DNA of 15,781 nucleotides from an uncultured Oscillospiraceae bacterium (GTDB lineage Bacteria; Bacillota; Clostridia; Oscillospirales; Oscillospiraceae): the NCBI GenBank assembly GCA_944385595.1, contig CALWXY010000083.1, forward strand, positions 1-15,781. The letters are read 5' to 3'. The translations under genes were made by a program, and so were the position numbers. Of this stretch, positions 13,421 through 15,781 are shown piece after piece. Under the pieces are notes generated by a model. It ran no database searches and was not told the DNA's origin. It was given only the letters and a program-made list of their open reading frames with translations. Every line of letters starts with the position of its first letter. Position 1 is the first letter of the stretch.

Positions 13421-13755
13421 GCCTCCTCCTCAGGCTCAAACTTTCCCGCGCGGTAGTCGGCGGCGAGCTGCGCGAGCTTGCCGGCGTCGGGATAGGCCTC
13501 GACCGCCGCCTCAAAGCAGAGGCGAATGAATCTGTGCCACTCGCCGTAGGCCGCCTTCTGCTCCTCCTCGCCCAGGGCGGCAAAGGCGGCGTGGGCCGCG
13601 GCTATGTCGAAGTCGCCGAGGTCGACGGCCTCGGTGTTCGCGCGCTCGCCGCTCTGCACGTCGGCCTTGAGCATTGCGTAGGCGACGCCGGTGTCCACCC
13701 CCAGCGTCTCGCCGGTTTTGAATATCTCACGGCAGTGATCTATAAAGCTGAACAT
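13417..13755 (-). CDS. Hypothetical 112-residue helical protein in lysis cassette
   Basis: I do not recognise this family. The 112-residue protein is acidic, rich in alanine and glutamate, and predicted mostly helical, with no signal peptide or membrane segment. Visible stretches include DFDIAAAHAAFAALGEEEQ and GEWHRFIRLCFEAAVEAYP, and it ends in EPEEEA. It is tightly linked to both neighbours: its ribosome binding site (GAGGGGGAG) overlaps the holin stop codon, and its own stop overlaps the TTG start of the amidase. Such coupling suggests a working part of the cassette, for example a lysis regulator or a remnant phage-tail-region protein, but that is inference only. Confidence 0.75.
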   Translation of the reverse strand: MFSFIDHCREIFKTGETLGVDTGVAYAMLKADVQSGERANTEAVDLGDFDIAAAHAAFAALGEEEQKAAYGEWHRFIRLCFEAAVEAYPDAGKLAQLAADYRAGKFEPEEEA

Positions 13756-13767
13756 TCTCTCTCCCCC

Positions 13768-14175
13768 TCATTTTTCGTTCTCGCCCTCCTCGCGGAGAGC
13801 CTCCAGCATTTTCTGCAGCGCGGGCGGGTACGGCACTCCCATAAGCCCCAGATTCTCCAAAAGGCTCAGACCCTCGTTGCCGCAGAAAAACAGCACGAAG
13901 GCATTCCTCGCGTAGTCGGCGCCGAGCGCGCGGTCCAAAAGCGCGCCTATGTACACGACCAGCAGCACCGCGCCCTTTTTGCACAGCCCCTTGAAGCCCG
14001 CCTTGGAATCCAGCGCGCCCGTCGCGCTCTTGTTCGAGCGGTGCCACAGCGCCGCGACCAGCACGCCGGTTATGTAGTCCGCGGCCATCATGCCTATCAG
14101 CAGGGCCAGCGCCGAGTCGAGCCCACCCAGCGCGCGCCCTATGGCGCTGCCCGCGGCGGCCATTATCGCAAGCAC
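13768..14175 (-). CDS. Phage-lysis/toxin-secretion type holin
   Basis: This protein of at least 135 residues resembles the phage_holin_4/TcdE-like holins, which form membrane pores that let an amidase or toxin cross. LLGG-type opening (ALGGLDSALALLIGMMAADYITGVLVA), a basic loop with SNKSATGALDSKAGFKGLCKK, further hydrophobic helices (VLLVVYIGALLDRAL, NAFVLFFCGNEGLSLLENLG) and the ending PPALQKMLEAL follow the family pattern. The nearest regular start is GTG at 14175, which has no ribosome binding site. The reading frame remains sensible up to an ATA at 14205, 7 bases after AGGGGGG, giving about 145 residues. The true start is therefore unclear. No phage structural genes are adjacent. Confidence 0.85.
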   Translation of the reverse strand: MLAIMAAAGSAIGRALGGLDSALALLIGMMAADYITGVLVAALWHRSNKSATGALDSKAGFKGLCKKGAVLLVVYIGALLDRALGADYARNAFVLFFCGNEGLSLLENLGLMGVPYPPALQKMLEALREEGENEK

Positions 14176-14243
14176 CGTATTTTTTATCAGTACAGCATCG
14201 CTTATCTCCCATCCCCCCTCTCAAAATGCGGCTGCATATGCCC

Positions 14244-14272
14244 ACACTACTGTTATTTTCATAATCTGTCAA
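14244..14272 (-). promoter_or_regulatory. Possible promoter of the lysis cassette
   Basis: On the minus strand a perfect -35 TTGACA (14272-14267) is followed after 17 bp by TAGTGT (14249-14244), only 3/6 to the -10 consensus. The good -35 and poor -10 could mean an activated promoter, or a chance match. Confidence 0.35.
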
Positions 14273-14311
14273 TAGCTTTTTATGAATTTGCGTAAAATTT
14301 TTCAGCCGCTA

Positions 14312-14340
14312 TTGTCATATTATGGCTGACATGGTAAAAT
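14312..14340 (+). promoter_or_regulatory. Predicted sigma-A promoter of lysR, with internal dyad
   Basis: -35 TTGTCA (14312-14317, 5/6) and -10 TAAAAT (14335-14340, 5/6) have a 17-bp spacer. A dyad TGTCA-N9-TGACA (14313-14331) lies across the -35 and spacer, where bound protein would block RNA polymerase. Autoregulation by the LysR protein is the simplest reading. Confidence 0.65.
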
Positions 14341-14410
14341 ATCCAAAAACTCTCATTTTTGCTTCGCCGTCATGCCATAACATCCGCATATGACGCCGGG
14401 AGGTGACGCG

Positions 14411-15343
14411 ATGACATTTCAGCAGCTGAAATACCTGAGCGCGATTGAGAAATACGGCTCGTTCAACGAGGCCGCGCGGCAGCTGTACATATCGCAGTCG
14501 AGCATAAGCAGCGCCGTGAAGGAGCTGGAGCAGGAGCTCGGCATAGCCATCTTCAACCGCAGCAGCCGCGGCGCGGAGCTGACGCCCCAGGGCCTCGAGT
14601 TCATGCGCTACTGCAACCGCATGCTCGCCGTCCTCGGCGAGATAGGCGACAGATACCAGCCCGCCGAGCAGAACGGCCGCCTCATGCTCACCATATCCTC
14701 GCAGCACTACCTCTTCGCGGAGGACGCCTTCGTCGAGCTTGTGAGCCGCTGCGGCGAGCGCCCCTATCTGCTCTCCTTCCGCGAGGGCACGCTCGCGAGC
14801 GTGCTCGAGGACGTCGCCACCTACCGCAGCGAGATTGGCGTCGTGTTCATGTCGAAGTACAACATGCGCTCGCTGGAGAAGACCATGCGCGACCGCAAGC
14901 TGGAGTTCCACCCCGTCATCAAGGCGCAGCCCGCCATATTCGTCCGCCGCGGCCACCCGCTCGCCCTGCGCGGCTCCGTCAGCCTCGAGGACCTTGAGCC
15001 GTATCCGCATGTGCTGTTCGAGGTCGACTACGCCCCGGAGAACAGCGTTTTGTCGGAGATACTGCCGCCCCAGCGGCGCGAGCGCGTCATCCGCGTGTTC
15101 GAGCGCAGCACCCTGTTCTCCATCATCTCCCACACCGACGCATACAACATAGGCAGCGGCCTCCTGCCGGAGAAATACCTCCCCAGCTACACCGCCGTCC
15201 CCATCGCCGGCGACAGCGACGCTTTTATGACCGTCGGCTGGGTGAGCCGCCGCGGCGGCGAGCTGAGCGAGCCCGCCCTCGACTATATCGGCCTCATATC
15301 CCACTTCGCCGACAGGTACGAAGCTCTCCACCGCCAGCCCTGA
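14411..15343 (+). CDS. LysR-family transcriptional regulator (upstream of PLP enzyme)
   Basis: This 310-residue protein has a clear LysR N-terminal helix-turn-helix, with YGSFNEAARQLYISQSSISS followed by LEQELGIAIFNRSSRG (about residues 11-54). A linker helix and a two-lobed effector domain starting near GRLMLTISSQHYLF follow. The start at 14411 follows GGGAGGTGA; an in-frame ATG at 14390 lacks a site. The gene is 111 bases upstream of, and in line with, a methionine gamma-lyase-like gene, so control of sulfur amino acid catabolism is plausible. Its effector is unknown. Confidence 0.92.
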   Translation: MTFQQLKYLSAIEKYGSFNEAARQLYISQSSISSAVKELEQELGIAIFNRSSRGAELTPQGLEFMRYCNRMLAVLGEIGDRYQPAEQNGRLMLTISSQHYLFAEDAFVELVSRCGERPYLLSFREGTLASVLEDVATYRSEIGVVFMSKYNMRSLEKTMRDRKLEFHPVIKAQPAIFVRRGHPLALRGSVSLEDLEPYPHVLFEVDYAPENSVLSEILPPQRRERVIRVFERSTLFSIISHTDAYNIGSGLLPEKYLPSYTAVPIAGDSDAFMTVGWVSRRGGELSEPALDYIGLISHFADRYEALHRQP

Positions 15344-15378
15344 TATCGATTTTCTCTATATCCCACGCGCGCTATTTT

Positions 15379-15411
15379 GAATTATGCATACAAATTCCGA
15401 CATGATATAAT
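15379..15411 (+). promoter_or_regulatory. Promoter and possible LysR site of the PLP enzyme gene
   Basis: A perfect -10 TATAAT is at 15406-15411, but the -35 position has no good match. A dyad GAATT-N9-AATTC (15379-15397) covers that position. A consensus -10 with a missing -35 replaced by a dyad is typical of activator-dependent promoters such as those of LysR regulators. Confidence 0.5.
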
Positions 15412-15454
15412 TGGTTTATCTGGAACATCCGCCAAATATCATGGAGGTATAGTT

Positions 15455-15781
15455 ATGAACAACAAGGATCTCAGCTTCGACACCCTCGCCATCCACGCCG
15501 GCAGCATAGAGCACGAGGCATTCGGCTCGCTCGCCACCCCCATCTACCAGACTTCCACCTTCTACTTCGACTCCGCCGAGCAGGGCGGCCGCCGCTTCGC
15601 CGGACAGGAGGAGGGCTTCATCTATACCCGCCTCGGCAATCCGACCACCGACGTGCTCGAGAAAAAGCTCGCGGCGCTCGAGGGCGGCGAGGCCGCCTGC
15701 GCCACCGCCAGCGGCATAGGCGCCATCACCAGCGTGTTCTGGACTCTGCTCGCCGCGGGCGACCACGTCATAGCCGACAAA
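15455..15781 (+). CDS. Methionine gamma-lyase-like PLP enzyme (5' part, runs off the window)
   Basis: The first 109 residues of a Cys/Met-metabolism PLP enzyme are present. The visible motifs are DTLAIHAG, ATPIYQTSTFYFDSAEQGG, GFIYTRLGNPT (Tyr and Arg that bind PLP phosphate across the dimer) and LEGGEAACATASGIGA, then LLAAGDHVIADK at the window edge. The AEQGGRRFAG and LGNPTT wording favours methionine gamma-lyase, which turns methionine into methanethiol, ammonia and 2-oxobutanoate. Cystathionine gamma-lyase/synthase or O-acetylhomoserine sulfhydrylase remain possible because the PLP lysine and specificity residues lie beyond the window. GGAGG is 6 bases or so before the ATG. The LysR gene just upstream is the likely regulator. 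Confidence 0.85.
   Translation, partial: MNNKDLSFDTLAIHAGSIEHEAFGSLATPIYQTSTFYFDSAEQGGRRFAGQEEGFIYTRLGNPTTDVLEKKLAALEGGEAACATASGIGAITSVFWTLLAAGDHVIADK

Noticed and set aside
11158..15331. Long minus-strand ORFs opposite sigG (11158-12237) and the second LysR gene (14315-15331)
   Set aside because: The plus-strand genes have complete family motifs and ribosome binding sites; the antisense translations show none.

Overview
The window looks like chromosomal DNA from a GC-rich, anaerobic, endospore-forming Firmicute, most likely in the Oscillospirales/Ruminococcaceae range of Clostridia. The lineage is inferred from four things: a clear sporulation sigma factor (SigG) with a YlmC/YmxH-type partner, rubrerythrin and flavodoxin as anaerobe redox genes, a type III glutamine synthetase, and strong AGGAGG-type ribosome binding sites on very GC-rich genes. 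No rRNA, tRNA, CRISPR array, transposase or complete prophage is visible. The long antisense ORFs are shadows caused by high GC.

Layout. 1-278 is a non-coding repeat element, followed by a metallophosphoesterase (+). A bidirectional terminator separates it from a minus-strand pair, glnN and an ArsC/Spx-like thioredoxin-fold gene. A lipoprotein with three helical repeats (+) and an FAD/Rieske oxidoreductase (+) follow; the second start codon is buried in a 14-bp hairpin. The oxidoreductase overlaps tail-to-tail with a flavodoxin gene (-). A divergent regulatory region leads to a sodium:solute symporter (+) and rubrerythrin (+). Next come a HpcH/HpaI-type aldolase (-) with a divergent LysR regulator (+), then sigG with a ymxH-like gene (+) and a 47-residue membrane microprotein (+). 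A second copy of the repeat element follows, then a minus-strand lysis-type cassette (holin, unknown 112-aa protein, amidase). The window ends with a LysR regulator (+) and the 5' part of a methionine gamma-lyase-like PLP enzyme (+).

Regulation. The most striking signal is an 18-bp dyad, RGTTA-N8-TAACY, found twice in the flavodoxin leader and once in the rubrerythrin leader. In each gene one copy lies just downstream of the -10 of a near-consensus promoter, which suggests one repressor controlling two redox/oxygen-defence genes. sigG has a good match to a sigma-F promoter, as expected for forespore expression, although spoIIGA-sigE is not next to it. Three intergenic copies of a repeat family share the ending TGCA(A)TCCCCC followed by a hairpin; the hairpin arm sequences differ between copies but pairing is kept. 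This family and the operator are the best candidates for undescribed elements here.
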